A stretch of DNA of 6,703 bases from positions 1 to 6,703 of the forward strand of contig NZ_CALNBI010000361.1 in the NCBI RefSeq assembly GCF_937874145.1, read 5' to 3'. The stretch comes from an uncultured Chitinophaga sp. GTDB taxonomy: Bacteria; Bacteroidota; Bacteroidia; Chitinophagales; Chitinophagaceae. A program made the translations under genes and the position numbers. Position 1 is the stretch's first letter, and each line of letters begins with the position of its first letter. Under the pieces are notes generated by a model, which saw only the letters and a list, made by a program, of their open reading frames with translations, was not told where the DNA came from and ran no database searches. Shown piece after piece: positions 1 through 6,648 of the stretch.

Positions 1-18
1 AGTGCTACAAAGGACAAA

Positions 19-132
19 ATGAAAAACACAGATAACTTTCTTGAAATATCGTTGGGTAGGGTCTTAAGCTGTACTGTGTCGGATCGCAAACAATCTGTTG
101 GCCTGTGTCTTAAAACGAAAGTAATGCACTAA
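19..132 (+). CDS. Doubtful small ORF, 37 codons
   Basis: An ATG at 19-21 opens a frame of 37 codons ending in TAA at 130-132. It is preceded by AAAGGA at 9-14, a Shine-Dalgarno-like hexamer at plausible spacing, although Bacteroidota rely little on such sequences. The product starts MKNTDNFLEISLGRV, has two cysteines and a basic C-terminal half, and has no signal peptide or domain I recognise. The region is AT-rich and a frame of this size can arise by chance. It is listed because the stretch 1-184 has no other gene; it could be a small peptide, a remnant of a longer gene, or nothing. Confidence 0.15.
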   Translation: MKNTDNFLEISLGRVLSCTVSDRKQSVGLCLKTKVMH

Positions 133-184
133 AAAATAACGGCAAAAAAAACTTGGCCACAAAAACCGTGAGATTGCTGCATTT

Positions 185-514
185 TTACCGCATAGAAATA
201 CTGCCCGGCAGTATCCCGTGTACTTTCTGGAAAGCGCGCGAGAAACTACTAGTCTTTGAGTAGCCCAGGGTAATGGCTACTACCTTTGTGGGTACGCCCT
301 GTACCAGCATGATCCGTGCATGTTGCATGGAACTCTTTAGGAAGTAGTTGTAAATACTGGTGCCAAAAAGTTGCTTGAATCCTTTAGTGAGTTTGCTTTC
401 TTTCATACCGAATTTTTTCACCAGTTCGGCAATTTTCATACGGGGCTGTAGATTGGAGTCGATGAATTTTCGAATAGCGTGTAGGGTTATTTCGTCTTGG
501 TATGTCAGGAACAT
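185..514 (-). CDS. Standalone AraC-family DNA-binding domain protein (109 aa)
   Basis: This encodes a probable transcription factor made only of the AraC/XylS C-terminal DNA-binding domain, about 100 residues with two helix-turn-helix units. The first HTH spans about residues 25-50 (MKIAELVKKFGMKESKLTKGFKQLFG) and the linker helix about 52-72. The second HTH spans about 74-104 and carries the family signature GYSKTSSFSRAFQKVHG followed by a Pro. The wording of the linker and second HTH resembles PchR-like regulators common in Chitinophagaceae. Full-length AraC regulators are usually 250-300 residues with an N-terminal ligand or dimerisation domain, which is absent here. An in-frame TAA lies 18 bases upstream of the ATG, so no longer start is available nearby and no remnant of an N-terminal domain is visible. 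The C-terminus is short, ending soon after the conserved Gly-x-x-Pro. The DNA is much more AT-rich than the operon to its right. It may be an intact mini-regulator or a decayed or transferred fragment; targets are unknown. Confidence 0.85.
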   Translation of the reverse strand: MFLTYQDEITLHAIRKFIDSNLQPRMKIAELVKKFGMKESKLTKGFKQLFGTSIYNYFLKSSMQHARIMLVQGVPTKVVAITLGYSKTSSFSRAFQKVHGILPGSISMR

Positions 515-544
515 TGACTTAAGCTTTACGGGTTATACATACCA

Positions 545-576
545 CTAAAATAAGAAAATTGTCCTTTTTACTCGAA
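545..576 (-). promoter_or_regulatory. Candidate Bacteroidota-type promoter for the AraC-domain gene
   Basis: On the minus strand TATTTTAG (545-552) matches the Bacteroidota -7 consensus TAnnTTTG with one mismatch. TTCG (573-576) matches the -33 consensus TTTG with one mismatch. They are 20 bases apart, within the usual spacing. The predicted start of transcription would lie near 538-540, about 25 bases before the ATG at 514. Neither box is perfect and the region is AT-rich, so a chance match is possible. Confidence 0.3.
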
Positions 577-613
577 GGCTAGGGTTAATCGCACAGATAC
601 CGCAGTCAGCGGT

Positions 614-652
614 TACAAAACAAAGAGGGGCTGCTTATAAAACAGCCCCTCT
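614..652 (-). terminator. Intrinsic terminator of the SusCD operon
   Basis: A perfect 10-bp inverted repeat, AGAGGGGCTG (624-633) and CAGCCCCTCT (643-652), encloses a 9-base AT-rich loop. Read on the minus strand the hairpin is followed by the T-rich run TTTGTTTTGT (623 down to 614). It begins about 30 bases past the stop codon of the last operon gene. On the plus strand the following sequence is CT-rich rather than T-rich, so termination is mainly for minus-strand transcription. It separates the operon from the AraC-domain gene, which would then need its own promoter. Confidence 0.82.
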
Positions 653-681
653 CCTTCTTTATTGTCTGATTTCCCCCAGGC

Positions 682-2292
682 TTATTCAAACTTCAACTTC
701 ACGATCCGGTTGGCCGTCCGGCTGTCGAACGTATCGAAGTTGCCGACCAGGATCACCGCATTCTCTCCCGGAACATTCATCATTTCCATCACCGTACCGT
801 CGTCGGATGCAGTTGCATAGCGCAGGCCGCCGATGGCGTTGTACGTTTGGTGGACAGAACCGTCCGGGTTAAGCGCGATGAAGTTATTGCGCGACAGGCT
901 GGCGAACTTCCGGAAAGTGCCCGTAAGTAGGATAACCCCGTTGGGCAGAACCCCGATCTGGTCGATCTTGGTACCGTCGGGGCCCGCGCCTACGCTGAAC
1001 CCGGGGTCCACCGCGCCATCGGGCAGCAGGCGGGTCACGCGGTTGGCGAGCTGGCCGTTAAACCGGTTGAAGCCGCCCGCCACGATGATCTTTCCATCTG
1101 CCTGCACGAACAGGTCATAAATGAGCAGATCCGCGCCGGATCCAGGCTGGAACGAATTATCCAGGGTACCGTCGGCGTTGAGGCGCGCGATGCGCGGTGC
1201 GGGCTGCCCTTTGTAAGTGGTGAAGTTGCCCGCGATGAGGATCTTGCCGTCGGGCAGCAGGTGCGATTTGTAAATACGCCCGTTCACCGTCGGCAACCCG
1301 CGGTGCTCGTTCAGGTCGTAGTTCCAGGACGTATCCAGCACGCCGTCGGGGTGCAGCTTGATGATATGCTGCACGAAGGTGGAATCCAGGTGCATGGAGT
1401 CCACGCCGGCGCTGGATATCAGGTTGAAGTCGGGTTTTACGTAATACCGGAAATCCCCTACCGCCAGGATCTTCTCGTCGGGCAGCACATGCAGGTGGTT
1501 GATCACGCCGCGCACACCGCCCGCCAGCGAAGAAGTGATGCCGGTGTTCTGGGACGGCAGGATGATGATGCTCGAGTCTATCGTACCATTGAAGTTCAGC
1601 TTCGCGATGCTGTACACGTTTTGCGTACGTGCATAGCGGTTGAAGCTTCCCGCCACCAGGAACTTCTGCTCCTGCGGGAGGTAAACGGAACTGTACACAT
1701 CCCCCTGCGGACCGGTTTGCCAGCCGTATTCCCAGGCATTGTCGATCGTGCCGTTGGCATTGATGCGGGCCATGCGGTTTACGCCTCCGGCTTTTTTGGC
1801 ATCGTCGTAATCGTTGAAACGGCCGGAGATGATGTATTTGCCGTCATTAGCCGCGGTGATGTACGTAATGAGCCCGTTGGCGCCGCGCTGGCTGTTAAAC
1901 ATCGTGTCTACCTGCAGCTTTCCGAACACGCGGAAAAACGGTCCGAAGTAGAACTCGTCGCCCACTTTGGCGTTGATCGCCCCGGAGCTGGCCATCTCGG
2001 GAATCTTTATTTTAACCGCAGAATCGGTGACCTCGAGGATCTCCGCCTTTTCGCCGTTAAACAGAATTTCGAGCTTGTCTTTATGTTTGAGGAATCCCGT
2101 CCCGCGGACCAGCACTTCGTCGTTCACGTATCCTTTGGCGGGATTGACGGAATTTTCCGCGAAGATGATGGAGGCTTCCACAGGGTCGCCGTACGGGTTC
2201 TTACCGTCGCTGTCCACCGATTCCTTCGTGCAGGCTGCAACGCCGGCGATCACTGCCAGCGCCAGCATTCCCTGGTATATTTTGCTTTTCAT
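682..2292 (-). CDS. DUF5008-like surface lipoprotein: IPT/TIG domain plus seven delta-60 repeats
   Basis: This is a 536-residue predicted lipoprotein and the last gene of the SusCD operon. The signal peptide is residues 1-20 with lipid-acceptor Cys21 (GVAAC), followed by an acidic, Asp/Gly-rich tether that fits surface-exposed Bacteroidota lipoproteins. Residues about 40-122 look like an IPT/TIG immunoglobulin-like domain, with NPAKGYVNDEVLVRGTGF near its start and FNGEKAEILEVTD in the middle. Residues about 125-536 contain seven delta-60-type (DUF5122) repeats with the pattern DGKILIAGNF...RIARLNADGTLD, beginning near 149, 207, 271, 347, 398, 450 and 509. This is expected to form a beta-propeller. 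The whole architecture resembles the DUF5008 family found beside SusD and fasciclin genes in Bacteroidota. No catalytic motif is visible, so a ligand-binding or scaffolding role at the cell surface is inferred from position, analogous to SusE/SusF. The ATG is 8 bases after the stop of the FAS1 gene, which indicates coupled expression; no strong Shine-Dalgarno is seen. Confidence 0.9.
   Translation of the reverse strand: MKSKIYQGMLALAVIAGVAACTKESVDSDGKNPYGDPVEASIIFAENSVNPAKGYVNDEVLVRGTGFLKHKDKLEILFNGEKAEILEVTDSAVKIKIPEMASSGAINAKVGDEFYFGPFFRVFGKLQVDTMFNSQRGANGLITYITAANDGKYIISGRFNDYDDAKKAGGVNRMARINANGTIDNAWEYGWQTGPQGDVYSSVYLPQEQKFLVAGSFNRYARTQNVYSIAKLNFNGTIDSSIIILPSQNTGITSSLAGGVRGVINHLHVLPDEKILAVGDFRYYVKPDFNLISSAGVDSMHLDSTFVQHIIKLHPDGVLDTSWNYDLNEHRGLPTVNGRIYKSHLLPDGKILIAGNFTTYKGQPAPRIARLNADGTLDNSFQPGSGADLLIYDLFVQADGKIIVAGGFNRFNGQLANRVTRLLPDGAVDPGFSVGAGPDGTKIDQIGVLPNGVILLTGTFRKFASLSRNNFIALNPDGSVHQTYNAIGGLRYATASDDGTVMEMMNVPGENAVILVGNFDTFDSRTANRIVKLKFE
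685..1848 (-). repeat. Seven delta-60-type propeller repeats (protein-level)
   Basis: These are degenerate coding repeats corresponding to residues 149-536 of the lipoprotein. The best conserved are repeats 4 and 5 (PDGKILIAGNF and ADGKIIVAGGF, each followed about 20 residues later by an R-I/V-x-RL then DG). Starts are about 51-76 residues apart; repeat 3 carries an insertion of roughly 20 residues (about 285-306). At DNA level only short fragments such as CGTCGGGCAGCAG recur (around 1018 and 1248), reflecting the repeated LPDG, so this is an old protein repeat rather than a recent DNA duplication. Confidence 0.8.
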
Positions 2293-2300
2293 GAGTTACG

Positions 2301-3011
2301 TTATTCTTTGGTCCTTAAATAATCGAGCGCCACGCGCCTGAATTCACCTCCGCGGAAGCCGAGTGTGTGCAGATAGCTAAGTGCGTGGACGACCCCGTTA
2401 TGCGGCTGGATGTCGGAAGAAGCGACGCGGATGGTGGTGTTGTTCCTGAAATCCGTCGGGTCAAACGTGACGTCGGTCAGGTAGAGGATCCTGGGGCCGA
2501 TGGCTTCCACCCCGCGGTAGTTCGTGTACTCAAGGCCGATATTCAGGATATAACCGTTCAGCATGATATAATTGATCCCGGGAAAGGCGCGGATATTTTC
2601 GCGGGCCACCCTGGGAAAGGAGCCGGCCATCCGTTTGCCGCGGAGGATGTACATGCTGATGAACTGCTTCCATACTTCGGGCCCGATATCGTCCATCGTC
2701 ACGGAATCTTCCTGTGCCGCGAAACGATGGGAGTTCACTTCGTTCATCGCCGCCCTGATGGCGTCGTCGGTGAATGCGAAAAAAGTGATCGTATCGTTGG
2801 TGAACATGTCCTTCATACCAGCCAGGTCGATGATATGCTTCACGCTGTCGAAGTACATGGTTTTTTCCGTGAGGTAATCGTAAATAGTGCCATTATAGAC
2901 CGGGTTGGCCAGGCCGCCGTCTTTGTAATACTCCTTCTTGCAGGAGGCGAACAGCAGGCAAGCGGCGGCCAGGATCGGCAGGCAGGCGAGTGTCTTTTTC
3001 ATACGCTTCAT
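2301..3011 (-). CDS. Fasciclin (FAS1) domain lipoprotein
   Basis: This is a 236-residue predicted lipoprotein with one FAS1 domain, a fold used for adhesion and protein or glycan contacts. The signal peptide runs from MKRMKK through a hydrophobic stretch to LLFASC, with Cys24 as lipid acceptor. The FAS1 domain spans about residues 40-220: the H1-like motif is TFFAFTDDAI (76-85), the central region is FISMYILRGKRMAG (117-130), and the H2-like motif SDIQPHNGVVHALSYL (199-214) carries the typical N-G-V-V-H. The Tyr-His pair often seen in the middle of FAS1 domains appears here as Met-Tyr. I chose the ATG at 3009-3011, 10 bases after the SusD stop. The frame stays open upstream to 3131, but that extension overlaps the susD end, reads as proline- and arginine-rich sequence and would bury the signal peptide. 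ATG 3000-3002 (MKK) is an alternative start. Its place between SusD and the propeller lipoprotein suggests an accessory surface component of the uptake system; ligand unknown. Confidence 0.9.
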   Translation of the reverse strand: MKRMKKTLACLPILAAACLLFASCKKEYYKDGGLANPVYNGTIYDYLTEKTMYFDSVKHIIDLAGMKDMFTNDTITFFAFTDDAIRAAMNEVNSHRFAAQEDSVTMDDIGPEVWKQFISMYILRGKRMAGSFPRVARENIRAFPGINYIMLNGYILNIGLEYTNYRGVEAIGPRILYLTDVTFDPTDFRNNTTIRVASSDIQPHNGVVHALSYLHTLGFRGGEFRRVALDYLRTKE

Positions 3012-3021
3012 TTTTGACGGG

Positions 3022-4518
3022 TTATTGTGCCCAATAGGCGGTTTGGGTGATCTTCGGATTTTTACGCATGGCCGCGATGGGTATGGGCCAGGTCCAGGCG
3101 CCGCGGTCGAATTCATCCTGCGACAGCGCATTTTCGCACTGCGAGATGTCGGTTACGCGGCCGGTGCGCACCAGGTCGAACCAGCGGTGGCCTTCGCCCC
3201 AGAGCTCTCTCACCCTTTCGAGGAAGATCGCATCTTTCAGCGCCTGCCCGTCGAGTCCTACGAATTCGCTGGCCTGCGCGCGGCGGCGCACTTCGTTGAG
3301 CAGTTCCCTCGCCCCGTCGCTGTCGCCTGTATTCGCGAGCGCTTCGGCACGGAGGAGCAGCAGCCCGGAATAGCGGAACACGATCATGTTGGCATCGTAC
3401 CGGCGCGCGATCGGGTCGGAAACGCTGGAATACTTCAGGAACATCTGCGATTGCGGGTTCACCGAATTATACGGGTCATCGAACCATAACGTGAAACGGT
3501 TGTCGGATTCGCCGGGAGGATACAGGATGTCGAGGTAATCGCGCTTGATCGTGATCTCGCTGCCAAGGCCGCCGTACACGTTGGTGGCGGAAGCGATGAC
3601 CGGTTGATGCAGCACCCATTGCGAAATGAAGTTGCCGGTAATATTGCCGTAGTTCACGTCCATCGAAATTTCCCAGATACCCTCTTCCGAACGGCCTTTG
3701 AAAATATTATCGATCAGCTCGTCTTCGTACGGCAGCAGTTTGTACACACCCAGGTCCATCGCTTCCTTGCAGGCCGCGGCGGCTTTGCGGTTCAGGTCTT
3801 CCGCCCGCGGTTTGTCGAACCCTGCCTGCCACATGTACATATGCGCCATAAGTGTCAGCGCGGCGCCTTTGGTGGCGCGAACGGCGCGGTAAGTGGGGTC
3901 GTTGTACACCACCGGCAGCGCGTCCGCCGCTAACCGGAGATCGATGATGCAGGAGTCCAGGATGGCTACGTGGTCGCTTTTCGGTTTCATATCGATCTCG
4001 TAAGGCGAAAACTGGAACGGTACGTTGCCGTAGTTCTGCACCAGGCAGTAATACACGTAGGAACGGACGAACCGCGCCTCCCCGATCAGCTGCGCCTTCT
4101 CGATATCACCGATCTGGCTGGCGTTCATCCCGCCGATGCGGGCCACGGCCAGGTTGGCGGCCGCAATGGATTTCCACCAGGTCTCCCAGTTCTCCCTTGG
4201 CACGTTCGCGCCGTCGGTACCGGTAATCGCAGAACTGCGGAGATCGTTCTGCGCGATCGCGCGGAAATTGTTCTTATTCCAGAAATCATAATTCCCGGGA
4301 CGGAAGTCCGCAAAATTATACTGGATGCATTTGGTATACTGGTCGCGCAACTGCGAGTAAGCCGCATTCACGCCCATACGCGCGTCGTTGGCATTCCTCC
4401 AGTAATCCGCCCCCGTGAAACGGTCGTTGGGCTTCACGTCCAGGAAGTCTTTACAGGAGCTGAGTCCGGCTCCGGCCATCACTCCCGCTAAACACCATAT
4501 AGATAACCACCTTTTCAT
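3022..4518 (-). CDS. SusD/RagB-family nutrient-binding outer-membrane lipoprotein
   Basis: This is a 498-residue SusD-like protein, a normal full length. SusD proteins sit on the extracellular face as a hinged lid over the SusC barrel and help capture the substrate. The signal peptide ends at the lipobox AGLSSC with Cys22, followed by the family's hallmark start KDFLDVKPNDRF. Helical TPR-like segments follow: the MGVNAAYSQLRDQY region, the WWKSIAAANLAVARI region, EARFVRSYVYYCLVQNYGNVP near 145-165, and FRYSGLLLLRAEALANTGD followed by RELLNEVRRRA. Near the C-terminus are the RelWGEGHRWFDLVRTGR segment and the closing WPIPIAAMRKNPKITQ motif, both typical of the family. The gene follows susC after 18 bases, with an A-rich stretch but no Shine-Dalgarno before the ATG, as usual in Bacteroidota. 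Family assignment is secure; the substrate cannot be deduced from sequence, as no degrading enzyme is nearby. Confidence 0.97.
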   Translation of the reverse strand: MKRWLSIWCLAGVMAGAGLSSCKDFLDVKPNDRFTGADYWRNANDARMGVNAAYSQLRDQYTKCIQYNFADFRPGNYDFWNKNNFRAIAQNDLRSSAITGTDGANVPRENWETWWKSIAAANLAVARIGGMNASQIGDIEKAQLIGEARFVRSYVYYCLVQNYGNVPFQFSPYEIDMKPKSDHVAILDSCIIDLRLAADALPVVYNDPTYRAVRATKGAALTLMAHMYMWQAGFDKPRAEDLNRKAAAACKEAMDLGVYKLLPYEDELIDNIFKGRSEEGIWEISMDVNYGNITGNFISQWVLHQPVIASATNVYGGLGSEITIKRDYLDILYPPGESDNRFTLWFDDPYNSVNPQSQMFLKYSSVSDPIARRYDANMIVFRYSGLLLLRAEALANTGDSDGARELLNEVRRRAQASEFVGLDGQALKDAIFLERVRELWGEGHRWFDLVRTGRVTDISQCENALSQDEFDRGAWTWPIPIAAMRKNPKITQTAYWAQ

Positions 4519-4536
4519 ATTCTGTTTTTTGCTTCG

Positions 4537-6510
4537 TTAAAATTCGGCTGTGATACCCGCAGTGTAAGTGCGCGCGTTCGGATAGCCATTGATATTGTCG
4601 CGGCCCAGCTGGCTCACGCTCTCGGGGTTCGGTCCGGAGTAATTGGAGAAGATGGCGACGTTGAAAGCCGTCGCATATGCGCGCAGCGAACGCAGCTTCG
4701 CCCTCTTCATGAAATTGAAATCCCGGAACGTATACGCCAGCGTAATCTGGTTGATCTTGAAGTAAGATCCGTCTTCCTCCCACAACGACTGGTCGGCGCG
4801 GAAAGGACGGATCTGGCCGTTCCTCCACACGTAGTAGATGTTGGGGTATTTCGACTGGTCGCCCGGGTTTTTCCAGTAATCCAGCAGTTCCAGGTCGTAA
4901 ATATTGATGCCACCGCCGGGCTCGCCATTATATTCCAGGTTGCCGGGCTGTGTCATTTTCATGAGGCGCGCCGTCATCGCCGTATTCACGATGGTACGTT
5001 TGGCCAGGTAAGATGCAAATACGTTCAGCGAGAAGTTCTTGTAACTCCAGGTTGAGCTCACCCCACCCGTTACAAGCGGCTCGGGGTTGCCCGAAAGGAT
5101 ATTATCGTCGCGGTCGTCGAGGAAATAATCGCCATTGATATCACGCCAGATGGGGTCGCCCGCCTGGAAGTAAGTAACGCCGTTGCCGCGGTTGGTTTTG
5201 TAGCGTACGCCACGCACCGGGTCCACAGGCACCTCGGTATCATACTGGTAAATGCCATTCGTCTGGAACACGTAGTTGCTCATCGGGTTGCGCCCTACCT
5301 TGCGCGCCAGGTCGATGTAGAACGGCGCACCGTCGTTGTAGCGCGACATTTGCATATCCCCGGGCAGCTTGGTGATCACGCTCCGCGCGATGGCCCCGTT
5401 GAGCGTTACGCTCCAGGAAAAGCCGCCGGCTTTGCTGGACACGAACGGGCGGCCGGTAAGCACCATCTCATGGCCATAGTTCACGATAGCCCCGCCATTC
5501 ACCTGGATCTTTCCGTAACCGGTAACGTCAGACAGCACCTGGTCCTGCAGGATGTTGTAAGTTTCCTTGAAGTAAGTATCGTAGTTGAGCGACATCCGTC
5601 CTTTCAACAGGCTCGTCTCGAAACCGAAGTTGTACTGGTAAGCCTTTTCAGACTGCAGGTACGGGTTCGGCATGATGCCCCAGTCGGGCCCGATCGCCGG
5701 CATGTTGTTGTAATCGGAATAGATGCTGTAGAAGCCCAGGGAATTCACACGGGTGGAAGCCGGGCGGCTGTTGATCCCGTAGGATGCGCGGATAGAACCG
5801 TAGTCGATGAAGTTCATATCCCTGAAAATCGACTCCTTGGTAAAGTTATACCGCACACCGATCGAGGGGTTGATGGCATAGCGGCTGGAGGTACCGGAAT
5901 TGGAGTTGCCGTCTGCCCGGTACGACAGGTCGATGTTGTACTTCGTACGGAAGTTGTAGGAAAGCACACCGGCGAAAGACAGCGCGTGGTAGGTGGCGCT
6001 TTCGGAAGTACCGTTCACGTTATGGCCATCCGGGTTGTTCCACGGGTTGCCCGGGTAAAAGCGGGGGCTGTAGCCGCGGGGTCCCCAGTAGAAGTCGCTC
6101 GGCCCGTTGCGCATGTCACGGATGTGATCTTCCCGCTCCTTGATGTTCGCTTCCGTGAACGCGCTCACCAGCACGTTGTGTCCTTTCTCCGTATTCTCAG
6201 GGTTCGAGTTGAAGTTGTACGCCAGGCCGTTGCGCGTGTTCAATTCACCACGACGGGAAACGAATCCGTATATCATCGTCTGGTTGTTGTTGCTGAACGC
6301 CTGGTTGAAGCGGTCGCGGGTATCGGTGTAGTAATCGTAAGAAGTGGCCGAAGTGAGGCGGAGGCCTTTGAACAGCTCATAATCCACGCTCAGGTACGAG
6401 CGGATATTCACCGTGTTGTTATCATCCACGTTCTCGATATACGCCCTCAGCTCCGGGAACTCCAGGAAGTGGGACGGGCCCGGCAGCAGGGAACTGGTAA
6501 AAGCGTTGCC
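4537..6510 (-). CDS. SusC/RagA-family TonB-dependent outer-membrane transporter, 5' truncated
   Basis: This is the C-terminal ~657 residues of a SusC-like TonB-dependent transporter, which normally has about 1000-1100 residues. It covers most of the beta-barrel; the signal peptide, carboxypeptidase-D-like domain, TonB box and plug are missing. Typical barrel text includes VNIRSYLSVDYELFKGLRL at the left end of the preserved part, YNIDLSYRADGNSNSG, and NPYLQSEKAYQYNFGFETSLL. It also includes the Asp-rich DINGDYFLDDRD (about 5110-5160) followed by GNPEPLVTGG and YKNFSLNVFASY, and it ends TAGITAEF with the terminal Phe expected of Bam-inserted barrels. It pairs with the SusD gene 18 bases downstream. 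The frame stays open to the window edge, but translation beyond about 6510 becomes Arg/Ala/Ser-rich and unrelated, because that DNA looks foreign; the true 5' part is lost. The 5' end given is an estimate (uncertainty about 6498-6525). Confidence 0.93.
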   Translation of the reverse strand, partial: GNAFTSSLLPGPSHFLEFPELRAYIENVDDNNTVNIRSYLSVDYELFKGLRLTSATSYDYYTDTRDRFNQAFSNNNQTMIYGFVSRRGELNTRNGLAYNFNSNPENTEKGHNVLVSAFTEANIKEREDHIRDMRNGPSDFYWGPRGYSPRFYPGNPWNNPDGHNVNGTSESATYHALSFAGVLSYNFRTKYNIDLSYRADGNSNSGTSSRYAINPSIGVRYNFTKESIFRDMNFIDYGSIRASYGINSRPASTRVNSLGFYSIYSDYNNMPAIGPDWGIMPNPYLQSEKAYQYNFGFETSLLKGRMSLNYDTYFKETYNILQDQVLSDVTGYGKIQVNGGAIVNYGHEMVLTGRPFVSSKAGGFSWSVTLNGAIARSVITKLPGDMQMSRYNDGAPFYIDLARKVGRNPMSNYVFQTNGIYQYDTEVPVDPVRGVRYKTNRGNGVTYFQAGDPIWRDINGDYFLDDRDDNILSGNPEPLVTGGVSSTWSYKNFSLNVFASYLAKRTIVNTAMTARLMKMTQPGNLEYNGEPGGGINIYDLELLDYWKNPGDQSKYPNIYYVWRNGQIRPFRADQSLWEEDGSYFKINQITLAYTFRDFNFMKRAKLRSLRAYATAFNVAIFSNYSGPNPESVSQLGRDNINGYPNARTYTAGITAEF

Positions 6511-6525
6511 CGCGCTGGTCGCCGA
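6498..6525. other. Probable chimeric junction between Bacteroidota and actinobacterial DNA
   Basis: Left of this zone the minus strand reads as good SusC sequence (SSLLPGPSHFLEFPEL). Right of it that frame loses all resemblance, while the plus strand gains a clean coding frame with almost exclusively G or C at third positions. Composition rises to 83% GC in 6601-6660, against about 47-58% in sampled 60-base lines of the susC gene (5521-5580 and 4561-4620). The exact break cannot be placed, as GCGTTGCCCGCGCTGGTC reads acceptably in both. No insertion-sequence end or att-like repeat is visible, so an assembly or library chimera is the simplest reading. Confidence 0.75.
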
Positions 6526-6643
6526 GGTCCGCCGCCTTCGCGCCGCCCTCACCCAGATCGCCGACATGTGCGAGTGCCGCCGCGGCGACATGTGCGGATC
6601 CGCCGTCGCCCACCACGCGCTCCACGGCCCCGCCACCGAGTGA
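6503..6643 (+). CDS. 3' end of an actinobacterial (Streptomyces-like) gene, unknown function
   Basis: This is a partial coding region with no native start; the stop TGA is at 6641-6643. About 46 codons are visible, and apart from TTG, CTT and GGA nearly all end in G or C, as in Streptomyces and relatives. The peptide runs LPALVAEVRRLRAAL, an amphipathic helix of a kind common in actinobacterial small proteins, into a tail with four cysteines (CEC, then two further Cys) and three histidines, ending in HGPATE. The frame continues upstream to an ATG at 6413, but those residues are antisense susC and not part of the gene. I do not recognise the family. The Cys/His tail could bind a metal, but this is speculation. 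A GC-rich hairpin follows the stop by five bases, which supports a real gene end. Confidence 0.6.
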   Translation, partial: ALPALVAEVRRLRAALTQIADMCECRRGDMCGSAVAHHALHGPATE

Positions 6644-6648
6644 CCCCG

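Noticed and set aside
130..184. Possible terminator for the AraC-domain gene
   Set aside because: The minus strand has several T-runs here, but only a 4-bp ACGG/CCGT pairing with a long loop; this is too weak to call.
1261..2322. Plus-strand open frame of 353 codons opposite the propeller lipoprotein gene
   Set aside because: It is fully antisense to a well-supported gene. Its translation is rich in Val, His and Arg without recognisable domains, as expected for the reverse frame of GC-rich coding DNA.
2367..3017. Plus-strand open frame of 216 codons opposite the FAS1 gene
   Set aside because: It is antisense to the FAS1 lipoprotein, which has a signal peptide and recognisable motifs; the plus-strand product has none.
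3012..3131. 40-residue N-terminal extension of the FAS1 protein (start at 3131)
   Set aside because: It overlaps the 3' end of susD, is Pro/Arg-rich, and would place the lipoprotein signal peptide internally. The ATG at 3009-3011 fits better.
4451..4828. Minus-strand frame of 125 codons across the susC-susD boundary
   Set aside because: It is out of frame with both genes, which are clearly real, and lacks any domain.
6413..6502. ATG at 6413 as the true start of the plus-strand gene ending at 6643
   Set aside because: The first ~30 codons are antisense susC; the high-GC3 coding character only begins near 6503.
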